Positions 21,598 through 33,372 of a stretch of DNA of 64,000 nt are shown here, piece after piece. This DNA is from Rhabdophis nuchalis. Taxonomy: Eukaryota; Chordata; Lepidosauria; Squamata; Natricidae. Below the pieces are notes generated by a model, which saw nothing but the letters and a program-made list of their open reading frames with translations, had not been told where the DNA came from and ran no database searches. The stretch lies in assembly GCA_039707465.1 (NCBI GenBank), contig CM077645.1, positions 58,281,850-58,345,849 on the forward strand, read 5' to 3'. The translations under genes and the position numbers were made by a program. How positions within the stretch are numbered: position 1 is the stretch's first letter; each line of letters opens with the position of its first letter.

Positions 21598-23289
21598 TCT
21601 ATCTAGGCAGACTTATTGCAGTGTGAGGTCACAGGTCACAATAGCACTAAACTGGTTCTGAAAGAGTACCAGTAATTCTTGCTCAATTATCACTTGATAA
21701 GCAGTCATTCGAACTTCTATATGAGTGGTCCTCAGACTTACATTGGCAACAGCATTCCATGGTCATGCCAGTGCCACTTATGACTTCCTTTGCCAGCATC
21801 CAAGCAGCAAAGTGAATTGTCTCACTGTATTGTTATTCAGAGGAATGTAAAAGTACTTTATTTAGGGTTCAAAAAAATGAAATAGGAACTTTGGGGCTGA
21901 TGAACACATATGAAAGTTGTCCCCCAAATGACAGAGATGACAGTTGTCACAGAACTTTCCTTACCCAAAAAACAACCTGGTTCCCTCCCTGGTCCTCCTC
22001 TCGCTCTCCAAATTGCTTTCAGTCTTTTCTATAAGGCTTTGCCAAATCTCTCAATGCTCTTTAATTAATTCACTATGGTCCAGTTTGAAGATGTACTTTG
22101 ATTTTGATAAGGACTTAATAAAATTGGAAACATTTTGAACTTAGATATGTTCCAACCAGACAAAACGTTTGAATGCTTTGATTGTGTGAAATTAAAAAAG
22201 GGTGAATAGAAAAAACTGAAAACTATTGCAGAAAAATAAATTTAGGTTTTTTTAAAAAATCTTAAGTGGGGGTTGAAAAATACACTTTTTTCTTCTTAAA
22301 TGCCAAAACTTTATACACTTTGTTTCTTTCACATTCATGCATGTTTTTAGTTACAACTAAAATTAGAACTAGGTGCAATATGCTTGCCAAATATTTTTTC
22401 AATAGAATATTTATTTTAAAAGACAGCCAGACCTTGCCCTGTGTATAACAAGATAAAGCCTACTATGAGAAGTATTACATTATTTTTGTTTTGTTTGATT
22501 TATTTTGTGCAGGTAGTAAAGCATTTTACAAATACAATGATGGGATTTAAGATAATGTCTTTTTTTAGGTAGTAGGAACATTTCCAAATAAAGCACTTAC
22601 ACTTCTTAAAATTAAAATTCATTTAATTTTCCAAGAATGTCTGTAGAGATTATGTGAGATCTGGAGAGGGCCTTGAAAAGAAAACTGCACTGTAGGCTGA
22701 GATGTTGCTTTACTGCATGCCACCCTCCCATTTAAGTAGCTTTAATTAAAATAATCCTTGAAGAAATTAAAGGCAAGAAGCTTATTAGTCGCAAGCAACC
22801 TTGGTCATTGTGGTATTTTTTTCTGGTTTACACTGTTTTTAGGCACATCTTTAAAACCTAGTGTTTATTTGCTGGTGATGTGAGTGTTTCAAAATAATCT
22901 TCCACATTCACGGTATATCCTGAGTTTAATATAAGTTCAGTGTACAATATATCCAAATTAAAAATATTTCTTGTCAGTATAGCAACTAAGATATTTTTTA
23001 AGCTTCAATTCCATTTATTAGCTGTCATAAATAGAAGGCTGGATTCCCTCCCTTGTGACCCCAAATAAGATATTTTCAGCAAATGAGATCTTTACTTAGG
23101 AATACTTGTTGCCTTCTCCCACATAATTAGGATTGTGAACAACTATGATCGGATTACATATTTAAGGAGCGGGGCACAACCACTTTGGGTTTGACTTCCA
23201 CAGAATGATTGGAAGCATCCTAACTGCAATACTTTAAAATCTATGTTCAATTTCCTGAGATATGCAGCTTCTTCAGAGTGTATTAGGAT
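21598..23289. other. Unannotated background
   Basis: AT-rich sequence without recognised genes or repeats, apart from a weak MITE-like trace near 21720-21800. Confidence 0.5.
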
Positions 23290-23570
23290 ATTAGAACGAC
23301 CACAGACCTCCGCTCCTTCCGCCAAAAAGTAAAAACCTATTTGTTCCATCAGGCCGGCTTGGCCTAATTCACGCTTCTCGCCCCAGTCTGTTTTCTCAAA
23401 TTGTCTATTGGGTTTTAATGGGTAGTAATTTTAATGTTCTTAAATTTTTAGTACAGGGTAGTTTAATTCGCTTTTAACTTTGTGTGTATTGTATGTTTTT
23501 ATATGTTTTTTTAATTTTCCTGCACACCACCCTGAGTCCCTTCGGGGAGAGGGGGCGGTTTATAAATGTA
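23290..23570 (+). mobile_element. CR1 LINE 3'-end fragment
   Basis: The start cagacctccgctccttccgcc and tttgttccatcaggccggct corresponds to the last codons of CR1 ORF2. It is followed by the 3' UTR motif ccaccctgagtcccttcggg and an ATT tail. It is a short 5'-truncated insertion. Confidence 0.85.
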
Positions 23571-23574
23571 ATAA

Positions 23575-23628
<54 letters not shown>

Positions 23629-23672
23629 AATAATAATAATAATAATAATGTTGTTGTTATTAATTATTATTA
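23571..23672. repeat. (ATT)n-(AAT)n microsatellite
   Basis: About 17 ATT units switch to AAT units and then to a short TTG and ATT run, making a partly self-complementary tract. It is the tail of the CR1 fragment before it. Confidence 0.95.
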
Positions 23673-24653
23673 TTGTATATCTGAAATCCAAGGAAATTAT
23701 GACGTTGCTTCAGATTGCCACAGACAGAATTTGTCAAAATTTCCATGTATTCCAGTACTTTTTTGAGATTGAATCCAAAATGTTACATAGCTTGTGAAAG
23801 AGTATGAGGTGAAAGGGTTAATTATACTCTACTCATATAATTAAGTACATATACTATTTCATGAATAATGAATGTGGCACCTGAGGTTTTAGTGGCCTGG
23901 CATAGTTGCTATCCTGCTGGTATGAGTAAGCAAATAGGAGAAGAAAAGGGAAGAGCAGCTTAATTATAGTCTTGTAGGGCAGATGTTCTACTGTGAGGTC
24001 TGATAAACTGACCTGACTCTTATCAGGGCTGATGTGAGAGATGTTGAGATAGCAGCCCAATTAATCCAACCTCAAAATAATGTTAAGGCTAAAGTCCTCG
24101 GTGGACATACACTTCATAAATTGTGGAAGGACATTCTTCAATCTGACTAAAAATTGAAGAGAAAACAGAGGAGAGTGATGGAGGGTAGAATGGAATGTAG
24201 AGGAGAGGAGTTTGTAGTGAATAGGGTGTCTGCAGATAAAAGTTAGAAAAAGAACTATTGTGAAACAGTTGTTAGTTTCTGGTCAGAAAGGAACAAAAAA
24301 GTCTAGAGATGGCTTACCAGGAAGAAATGAAGACCCAGAGGGAGAAGAGTTCTAAAGATCAAAAGGAAGATCCTGGCAGGCTTCAGACTGTGGCTTTACT
24401 CAATATCCAAAAGGAAAGATGGGGATCAGCTATCAATGGTGAAGTCTGATAATGGGGAGAAGGATCCTGAGAAAGGTTTTTCCACCAATAGAGAAGCTGA
24501 GCAGATCCAGGTAAGTCATGCTGAGCCCATTACAGTAAAATTTCAGCCTTTTTCTTTCCTTTCATTCTGTATCTTGTTAAGCACCCAAATAGGGGAGGGA
24601 ATTGGAGTAAAAGGGACAAAGCAACTAGCAAAAGAGTCAAAGGGAAATATAGT
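23673..24653. other. Unannotated background
   Basis: No gene or known repeat recognised. Confidence 0.5.
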
Positions 24654-24661
24654 CTCTAGGA

Positions 24662-24775
24662 CAGGGATGTCCAAACTTGGGAACTTTAAGACTTGTGGAC
24701 TTCAACTCCCAGAATTCCCCAGCCAGCATAGCTGAAGTCCACAAGTCTTAAAGTTCCCAAGTTTGGACATCCCTG
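24662..24775. mobile_element. hAT-like MITE with 43-bp inverted repeats and perfect target duplication
   Basis: A 114-bp near-palindrome beginning cagggatgtccaaacttggg. The two arms are identical over about 43 bp. The flanking 8-mers ctctagga (24654-24661) and ctctagga (24776-24783) are identical. A diverged relative lies at 46165-46295. Confidence 0.92.
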
Positions 24776-24783
24776 CTCTAGGA

Positions 24784-26372
24784 GGAAGATTTACAACAAG
24801 TAAAAACCAGAACTTTGTTATATATACTTGTTCTAAATAATCTCATTATAAATAATAAAAAACACGTAAAAGCCTGCACTGTCATTTTTTTCCGCGTCAG
24901 CTGCTTTTATTGTTGAGTGAAATAAACTCCAGTTTAAGAAGAGCTGCCACACATGGAGCCACTCAGATCTCAGTTTTCAACTTTCAATTCAGAAATGCCG
25001 TATATTTGTTTTCCAAAACGCTACAAAATATACAACTCTCACATCAACTGCAAATTAACTATTACGAAAATAAAATACAAACAGATTTAATGTAAATATC
25101 ATTACTAAAGTAGATTTTGTTTGAGTATTAATACGTAACAATTAAACAAATCGCAAATTGATGTTCTTAGATGTCTTCATGGTATAGAGTATGCTTATCT
25201 GAAGAACTGCTTATCCCCATTAATTTCCATCTGCCTAGTAGTTCTGCCACTGTAGATGTGCCTCCTCTAAAACAGCATCCCATCAACCTACCCACCCCAC
25301 AAGATATGGATGGTCTTTGTTCTCCTTGGCTTTCAGAAATCCCTTAAAACTTGACTCTGTTCACAGGCTAATGCATTGGTAGACTCCAGTTATGGTTTAT
25401 TGTTGCTCTTATGGATATTTCTAGCGCAGGCTGTGTTTTAGGTTTTTAACTTTTTACTGTTTCTGTAGGTTTTGTAAATCTATCAAAATCAACTGAAGTG
25501 AGCAGTCATTACATCCATCGATACATACATACATGTTTATATATGTAAGAATAAAGTCACTATATTAGTTTAAAGATTCATATACTCCATGTGTGTGTAG
25601 ATGTGTACATTTATATCTTTTAGCTAATCATGTCAAAACTGATGCCTGTCATAAGTTCAGTAAAAAAAACTGGTATATTCTAAGGACAATCTACAAAAAT
25701 ATTGTTCTATGTGAATTCTGGAAGTATGCATTATATAATTTTGTACCCTATAATCAATATGCCATGCTGAATTTATGATAGGGCTATTGAGCAATTGAGA
25801 ACGCATTTTAAATGATTTAGGCTACAACATGTCTCTTGCCTGCATTGTCTCCAATTCAAAATGATCCGTAAAGCTCTGTAAATCAGGAGTGCAATGTGTT
25901 GGAAAAAGCAACACCATGAACCAAAAACAATTATTTTTTAATAATATTTGTAACAATCATGTAATGTTTGGGAGGAACATTGAAACATTGGATTCATAAA
26001 TTAGTGATTCACTCTCTATCAGAGAAGCCCCTGCAATAAGTTATTCCAGTCATATATTTTTGGATGGATGGCAAGAGTAAGAATGGAGGAGGGGGAGCAG
26101 AGTAGATGTTTTTAATAGTGCTGTAGTTACATATCAATGTACTATCAATTCTCTTTTTAAGCAATTATTAATTTAACAATTAATTTAATAACTGTAATTT
26201 TTATCTTTTTTGTGTTTTTGTTTCTGTTTGCCAACTTTTCAAGTCTTCTGTTTATTATATACTTAATTGTATTTCAAAATGTTATTTTGAAATTCTTCTC
26301 CCATCTCTAATTTATCTTTACACACACCATTTATTAACTCTTTTTACTCTATAAAATGTTTTTATAGAGTTT
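24784..26372. other. Mostly unannotated; weak CR1 remnant at about 25290-25480
   Basis: The stretch atttctagcgcaggctgtgt, followed by a T-rich segment, resembles the CR1 3' UTR (compare 14771-14800). It is too diverged for a confident call. The rest shows nothing recognisable. Confidence 0.4.
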
Positions 26373-26380
26373 CTATAGGG

Positions 26381-26819
26381 CAGTGATGGCAAACCTTTTT
26401 CACCTTAGGTGCCAAAAGTGCACGCGTGCTATTGCACATGCTCGCATGCCCACCCCTATAATTTAATGCCCCCCATGCCATGCACATGTCACACACATGC
26501 ACACACACACCACTGCCCCACACATGCACATATGGTTTTCTGGGAGCCTGGGTGGGGCGAAAATTGCCTCCCTTGCCCCCCCGGAGGCCTCTGGAGGCAG
26601 GAAATGGCCGATTTCCAACATTTCCAGTGGGCCCAGTAGGTCCGTTTTTTGCTCTTCCGGAGCTCCAGTGAAGCCTCCGGAGGGCGAAAAACAGCTGAAA
26701 ATCAAGTCCTAAAATCAGCTGGCCAATACACTGGAACTCACAGGGCAACACCTCACATACCCTCAGAAATGGCTCCCCATGCCACCTGTGGCACGCATGC
26801 CATAGGTTCGCCATCATGG
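26381..26819. mobile_element. hAT-like MITE, CAGTGATGGC family, copy 1
   Basis: Left end cagtgatggcaaacc, right end ggttcgccatcatgg. The flanking 8-mers ctataggg (26373-26380 and 26820-26827) are identical, so this is an 8-bp hAT duplication. The GC-rich interior (ggagcctgggtggggcgaaa, ccggaggcctctggagg) is shared with 56935-57791 and 61441-61793. Several overlapping open frames here are not genes. Confidence 0.93.
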
Positions 26820-26827
26820 CTATAGGG

Positions 26828-27445
26828 GTTCACATTGCTAGTTGAAACCAAATTAGTTGCTTATTTGAAGCATATTGGTGTTACTTGGTTGCCATTACTT
26901 ATATTTTTGTTGTTTTAAATTTAACTTTGAGGATGCTACTGCTAGTGATAATGAAAATGGTTTTTCTTTGTTTTGCAAATGTGAACATGTATCATATATT
27001 TTTGCATGTTTTCCAATGGAAGAAGAGAGTTTGCCATATGAAACCATTCCATTTCACATAGAAACATTTCAGGGTAAATATTCTGACAAGCAACTGAAGC
27101 AGCTCAATGGGCTGTAGTATTGTACAGATAAGGTCAATGAAAGTGACATTTATGAAGGAGACAGTATATACTATTGACAAATTAGCCTAACACTGCATCT
27201 AGTCTGGCAGGGATTGGTTAAAGAACTTAGTTGTAACAAAATAAGTAAGTAGCCCTGTAAAAATAACTTGTGAAAAGCATGTTTCTTACTTCTTTTTCTT
27301 CAGTAAACAATTCAATCATTGTTTCAATTTGGTCCATCACATTGTTTCAACCCTGAAGCTGACCTGACCGAAGCCATCTTGACGCTTCACTATTGCAACA
27401 CTGGAGCTGAGGGATAGAGAACCTTTCTCACAGTAAACAACAATG
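26828..27445. other. Unannotated background
   Basis: No gene or repeat recognised. An 80-aa open frame (26875-27117) has no identifiable domain. Confidence 0.45.
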
Positions 27446-27808
27446 TACAGGTAGTCCTCAAATTACAACCACAGAGTCCAAAATTTCTGTTGCTAAGTGA
27501 GAGTGTTGTTATGTGACTTTTTGCCCCATTTTACAATTTTTATTCCCACAATCGTTAAGTTAATTACTGCAGTTAAGTTAGTAACATTGTTATTAAGTGA
27601 ATCTGGCCTCCCGTTGACTTTGGTTGTAAGCACAAGGTGTTCATATGATCCTGCAACTGTCATAAATGTGACTCAGTTGCCAAGCATCCAAATTTTGATG
27701 CTGCAACAGGCGTAAGTTTGAAAAATAGTCATAAGTCACTTTTTCATGCCGTTATATAATGTAAATGGTCACTAAATGAATGGTTGAAAGTTAAAGACTG
27801 CCTGTGTA
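27446..27808. mobile_element. TA-target MITE with 'CAGGTAGTCCTC' ends
   Basis: Left end tacaggtagtcctcaaatta, right end gaaagttaaagactgcctgt followed by gta; these are diverged inverted copies ending in TA. The interior (cattgttattaagtgaatct, aagtcactttttcatgcc) is a repeat I recognise from snake and other squamate genomes. No coding capacity. Confidence 0.75.
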
Positions 27809-27851
27809 AACTTTCAGCTCTTCTAGATACTAATATTTAGCTACACACTTA

Positions 27852-28109
27852 TACCGTGTTTCCCCCCAAATAAGACAGGATCTTATTTTCTTTTGGCCCC
27901 CAAAATAAGTGCTTGGGCTTATTTTCGGAGAGGTCATATTATTTTTGAGGTGCAGGAGGTGGCGAGCATGGTCACCTCATGGCTGCTAGTGTGTTGCAAT
28001 ATTTTTGGGAAGGGCTTATTTTTGAGGGAGAGCTTATTTTAGCACATGCACACAAAAACCCAACTGGTTTTATTAAACGGGGAGGTCTTATTTTCAAGGA
28101 AACAGGGTA
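27852..28109. mobile_element. TA-target MITE with 'CCGTGTTTCC' ends
   Basis: TA at 27852-27853 is followed by ccgtgtttcccccc; the right end is ggaaacaggg followed by TA at 28108-28109. The terminal repeats match at 9 of 10 bases. The interior repeatedly contains cttatttt and its variants (aaaataagtgcttgggctta). This is a Tc1/mariner-type non-autonomous element. Confidence 0.8.
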
Positions 28110-28306
28110 CATTATATGCCTATTATATGCAGCCTATCTGTAAAAGCAATTGATTTGAAAATGCTGTCATTTCAGGAATACATAGTGCATAAATGCACAC
28201 CCACTATGTACATTCATAATAAAAGACATCACAAAACCATACTCTTTCTTGAAATAACTGACCAGAAATCCTAGATGAATTAAAACCTGAAATAAATTGC
28301 TTTTTC

Positions 28307-28311
<5 letters not shown>

Positions 28312-28348
<37 letters not shown>

Positions 28349-28437
28349 GGTGGGGTGGAAGACAGACAGAGACAGAGAGAAAAAATACTGAAGTCAGGGA
28401 GAGAGGGAGGGAAGGAGAGAGAGAGAGAGAGAGAGAG
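28312..28437. repeat. (CA)n and purine-rich microsatellite
   Basis: About 17 CA units, then a G/A-only stretch with gagaga runs to 28437. Confidence 0.9.
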
Positions 28438-29869
28438 GCATCAGTTTGATAAATCAAACAGTAAAGTAACCTCTGATCCCTTTATAATGGTAAGCACATT
28501 GACATGGGGAAATATACAAATAGCTACAGTTTAGCTGTACTAATGCATATTATCAATCTCCTTGCCTTGAGGAAATAAAAAAAAATGCTGCCTGAGACTC
28601 TCCACCAAATGAATACTCTTCTCACTAAACTCTTTCCCTCTTTCTCCCTCTAGGCTTTATTTCAACCCCAGGCTTGCCAAGAAGAGGGTGATCAAAGGTG
28701 GTTCTTCATTTTTAATCATAACCATTTCACACAATTTATCCACTGGGGCCATAGCACAGACTAATATAGTTTGATTAGGAGGGGAAAAATCAGAGTTAGG
28801 TTCTTGAAGTAATTTCATAAATAGAAAGTGTGTGTTTGAAGGGCAGCAATTTGAATGTGTTGACTTACACAGATTTAAAGGGAATAGGAGGGGGGTCGGG
28901 GGGGGGGGAGCAGCTTTGTATCCTAAACTATGGAGTCTGATCCATTTGCTTTTAAATACCATGTTCTGCCTACGGCTCAAGTACTACAGCTTATGTGAAG
29001 TTGCCTCAATATACTCACTGGGAAAAATAATGTGCTATGCGAAAGGATGCTGTTCTAGCAAAAGAGAGATGGGTATTTCTTTCGTCCTGCCTTTTTTTCT
29101 CCCCCTTTCTGCTTCCTATTTATCTTTTACCTAAGGGAGAAAACTGCTGCATTGATTTTCTTCATTATTAATGAAAAAAGCCACACTGCAATTTTGTTGC
29201 TTGGAGGCTTACAGAAAAATTCTGAAGAAAGCCTTTTTATGAAGGGACTTTGATGCAGTAAAACCTACCAAGAGAGAACAATCATTTCTCAATTAAATCT
29301 CAATCTAAGACAGTTTGATATTATTATATGCATTTGATTGACAAATTGGTGGTACTATTAGGGTAGTTATAAGGTTTCTGCAGGATCCTGTCATATCATT
29401 TGCAGACAGATGTCAGCAGTTAAGTCCTCAACCAACAGTTCAATCACACTACATATTATTGTTGTTGTTGTTGTTGTTATTATTATTCCTTAATTTCTGC
29501 CTTTCTACCCAGAGGCCATTCAAGACAGCCATCCATTAAAAAAAACCATAAACAATTAAGGACTGATAAGATAATTTAAAAAGCCAGTATGATTTATGTC
29601 AGAGAGAAAAGTCAAGACTAAAGAAGGTATTCTTGAAAGCAGTCTTCCTTTGCTTTATTCTATAATTGTATCTCCCAAAACATCACATAATTGCACCAAG
29701 CAAGACCTTTAACAAGGAAAGAAAAAAAGATTGTAGGGGGGAACAGAGAGACAGAGTTGAATTTGTAACCCAAATATATTGATTAATGTGTTCATTAAAT
29801 TTTATAGTCTTATCCTTAAGTACTATATTATTCAAACATAGCTTCTCCCTTCTCTCATTATATCTCAGC
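28438..29869. other. Unannotated background with short TTG repeat
   Basis: No gene recognised. A (TTG)n-(TTA)n run lies at about 29459-29487, and a possible very old LINE trace follows it. Confidence 0.45.
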
Positions 29870-30044
29870 TGATCAGGATAGAACCAGTTGGTCTAGAACA
29901 ATTACAACTGCCTCACATGTAATACTTCCCTGGTTCGAATCCCAGTAAGGGTATGGCTAGCTGATGAGAGCTAAATAGCTCAAAATAGATCTATCCTAGT
30001 CTCCCTGATTTATTTATTTATCAGCTCAAAAAAACTAACAAACA
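29870..30044 (+). mobile_element. tRNA-like SINE with hammerhead motif (family A, copy A4)
   Basis: A B-box-like ggttcgaatcc (29932-29942) lies about 44 nt downstream of an A-box-like ttggtctaga. It is followed by the hammerhead-like segment 29955-30001, then a tail atcagctc and aaactaac that merges into an AC/ATAC repeat. The same order (tRNA-like head, hammerhead, 'gatcagctcataaaactaac' tail, microsatellite) is seen on the minus strand at 44081-44704. It is a diverged copy of that repeat on the opposite strand. Confidence 0.75.
29955..30001 (+). ncRNA. Hammerhead ribozyme, degenerate (copy A4)
   Basis: Stem I ggctag (29955-29960) pairs with ctagtc (29996-30001). The core ctgatga (29961-29967) follows. 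Stem II is gagc/gctc with loop taaata. The second core box reads AAAA (29982-29985) instead of GAAA, so the essential G12 is changed to A and cleavage should be lost. Stem III is AUA/UAU around GAUC, and C17 is 29995. Relative to copies A1/A2, stem I carries a paired change (C-G to U-A), which preserves the helix. Confidence 0.8.
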
Positions 30045-30064
30045 TACACACACACACACACACA
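30045..30064. repeat. (AC)n microsatellite
   Basis: Ten AC units at the tail of SINE copy A4. Confidence 0.85.
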
Positions 30065-30882
30065 CAGAGTCAAACAATTTCTTGATCTTTTTAATAACCA
30101 GAATACAGTTCACGTGGGTATCATGGCAGACAAAGAAATATAGTGCATTACAGCACTATGAATTTTATTAGCACTTTTATTATGCTGTGCACAGTATATT
30201 TGGCCAGGTCAAAAGTTTATCTTAGGGCCCTGTTGATCAGGTTGAGGCAGGAAATCATGACATAAATCACTTAAGATGTTGAAATAAATTTAAAAAGAAC
30301 TATTTAACTAATAGTGCCAAGGAAACAACTAGCTACTAGTGAAGAGTTTGAAATATGGATATATGTCCATTTATTATACATTGACTAGAAGAATGCTTGC
30401 CACATCTACACCAATAGAAAGTTCTACGCAGTCTGCAAAGATAGCCACATAGAGCACAAAAAAGTAAGCATGTAACTGAAATAATGCTAATTTCTTTAGA
30501 AAAGCTCACAGCACACTCTAGACAACTGCTATGTGAATATCGCATTTGGAAGTCTCTAATGAAGCCTAAACCAAAATCTGATGTTAAGTATCATTAGTTA
30601 TAACGTACATTTGTTTTCTCTCTCTATCTCTCTCATCTCTATCTCTCTCTATCTAGCTAGCTCTCTAAATCTCTATCTAGAAACACACACACACACACAC
30701 AAACACACAAACAAACATTCATCCACACTTACCACATCCTTCCCAACTAGGCTTCCAGTCATAGCTAAAGGGACCAAAGTCAGTGAGTCTGGATCCAAAG
30801 CAACTCAGATAAGGCGTGTGCTGCCTGTAACCTGCTTTGTTCATTCAAAGACTTGACGCTACTTTTTTCTTGTTTGTTTGTT
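30065..30882. other. Background with CT/AC microsatellite at about 30617-30712
   Basis: The microsatellite consists of ctctctatctct repeats followed by about 10 AC units. Nothing else is recognised. Confidence 0.5.
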
Positions 30883-31045
30883 TATATCCCTTTTTTATTT
30901 ATACAAATAATTCAACATGGCAAACATATTCATTACACTTTCCTCCTCCAATTTTCTTCATAACAAACTCATGAGGTGAGTTGGGCTGAAAGAGAGTGAC
31001 TGGTCCAAGGTCACCTTTCATGACTGAGATGGGCCTTTTCTTTGT
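30883..31045 (-). mobile_element. Old LINE 3'-end remnant (L2/CR1-like)
   Basis: Contains tttatatcccttttttattt, gaggtgagttgggctg and gactggtccaaggtcacc, an arrangement typical of reversed L2/CR1-clade 3' ends. Diverged, with no coding sequence. Family assignment is tentative. Confidence 0.5.
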
Positions 31046-33132
31046 TTCCTTAACAACTAGTTTCCTTATTAGCACACAGAAGGGATCTTTTAAACAAGGT
31101 TCCTAGATTTTTGTTCTCTGTGCTTAGTTGATCATTGCTACATGGTCTACATATGATTGCCGTTGAAAACCACTTGGAAGTTTCAAGTGGACCCAAGTTG
31201 AGAGTTGGTTAGTGTCATTGTGTGAGCAGTAACGTAACAACATGTCTCTGATATTTGACCAGCACTGGTTGCTCTGAATGCAACTCAAAGTGCTATTTAT
31301 AAACTTATAAAGCCATATGTAACATAAGAACACACAGCCATTTCAGACACATAAAAATGCTATCTAAACAAATATGCTTTTCAAACTAACGACATAGTTG
31401 CCTCATATATAACTATTATACAAGCAGCAGTTTTTAAGATACTATTGTGATTTGGGCATGAAATTTGACGTAGCATGGTGAAGTAAGAATGGTAGCACCA
31501 GACAGATTTATAAATTAAAGTGGTTCATTGTTCAAAACACAATGTTTTACTGGCAAAAATTAACTGCAGACAGGAGACAGAAAATATTCCAGTTGAGAAT
31601 GTAAGAAAATAAGATGTTCAATAAATAAATTTCATTATTCAGTGATGCAGTAGACTAAGCAATCCTTTCTATCAACTATGAGAAATAGGTAGTTAAGACT
31701 TTATTCCCAAAATAAATGTAACAGGAGAATTTACCTATACAGTTTTGTACTATACTGTATATGGTTTAGTCTTGGGTGAATTTATAGATCCAACCAATTT
31801 AATAGACAATATTGTAAAAAAAAAATCCGCTAAAATGTTTGATGAAAATATTTACTATTTTAATGTATTTTCAAGCTTTGATTCTTGACCAAGTATGTTC
31901 CTGCATTTCATGTCTACCCATCTTTTTCCTTCTTTGGATTCTTCAACTGAACTATAAAATGGGGCTGTCAAACTTCAAAGAGGTGCTTCATTTCATGAAG
32001 GTTCAATCATTGCATCTCTTTGAAATGCCTAGTTCAAGAGAAGCAGCCCTCTATTTTTAAATCTCAAAATAAGGTGGCTGGTTGAGGAGTCTGAATATGC
32101 CTCAATGTTTTTTTTTAATGAAGTGTCAAGATGGTGCATGCCTATTTACCATATCCATTATAAATAAATATAAATCCTTGAGATTATCTAATTCCAATAT
32201 GCTCATTTATTGTAAAATCATATTTTTCAGCAATTGTGTGTCAAGCAGATCAATCTGCTGGACCATAGCAGCATTATGCTCTTCATGTGAACTTCAACTT
32301 AACCAAAAATCCTCTTAAGCAAAACTGTTTAAGCTTTAGTAAGTGTTATTCCTTCCTTCTTAAGAAACAGACATAAAACAGTATTAAGAAAGAAAAGGGG
32401 AGAAGAGAAGCGTCAGATATAAAAACACGAGTTACAAGGTGTGGCTCTGGCATGTTGACTGTTTGCTTTGGCTTTGTTTTGCCTTGCTGAGTCCAAATGG
32501 AAAAAAAATGCTTTAGTAAATACTACTATAGATGATTATGAAAGCCATATCATTGTTTATAAGATTCCTTCCCCATCAAGGTGTAATAGGAATCTGTTTT
32601 CAAGACTAATCATAGGAACCTGCCCTTTGAGCGAATTACTTCTGTGTTATTTGATTTTCCCTTCAATGAGAAATACCAATTTTGGAAATCAATGTTGATT
32701 TGATTGGGCAATCACCCTGCCGTATTTTTGGAACTATTTGAAAAAGCCCAATTAAAAGAAAATCTACTTGAAATTCTCCAGTACGGGTTATGACAGAAGA
32801 TCTCCAACTAGAACACTACAAAATCAGATTTTTAAATATATAAAATATAACATAGTTTCACAGACTCAGAAGCATTTAGAAAATAGAAAGAGTTAATATT
32901 ACATCAGATATTATGCAGTCCAGGAAAATATTTGCCTATATAAAGACCATAAGCAGGATAGAAACATAATTGTGCCTTCCGACAACAATATTAAAAGCTT
33001 GTCTTTCCAAATTAGTATAATCAACATGACTGCTAACCACCTATAGCCTTTGCTGTGCTTATATTAGACAAAAATATTTTATTTATGTAAGCAGAAACCC
33101 ACATAAAGAAAAGCTTTCAGAGCATCCTTCTT
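31046..33132. other. Unannotated background
   Basis: No gene or repeat recognised; open frames here are short and without domains. Confidence 0.5.
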
Positions 33133-33372
33133 GATGAGCCATGGTGGAGCAATGGTTAGAGTGCACAACTGCAGCTACCTCTGCTGACTGCCTGCAATTT
33201 GGCAGGTCAAATTTCACCAGGCTCAAAGTTGACTCAACCTTCCATTCTTCCGAGGTAGGTAAAATGAGAAAGATTGTGGGGAGAAATATGCTGACTCTGT
33301 AAACTGCTTAGAGAGAGGTTTAAAGCATTATAAAGCGGTATATAAATCTAAGTCCTATTGCTATTGCTATTC
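33133..33372 (+). mobile_element. Sauria-SINE-like tRNA-derived SINE
   Basis: Starts gatgagccatggtggagcaa with an A-box-like ggttagagtgc. The middle contains accttccattcttccgagg, and the tail is taaactgcttagagagagg and ataaagcggtatataaatct, closing with repeated ctattg. It is the same family as 10032-10262, in the opposite orientation. The Bov-B-like tail indicates mobilisation by a Bov-B LINE. Confidence 0.85.
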
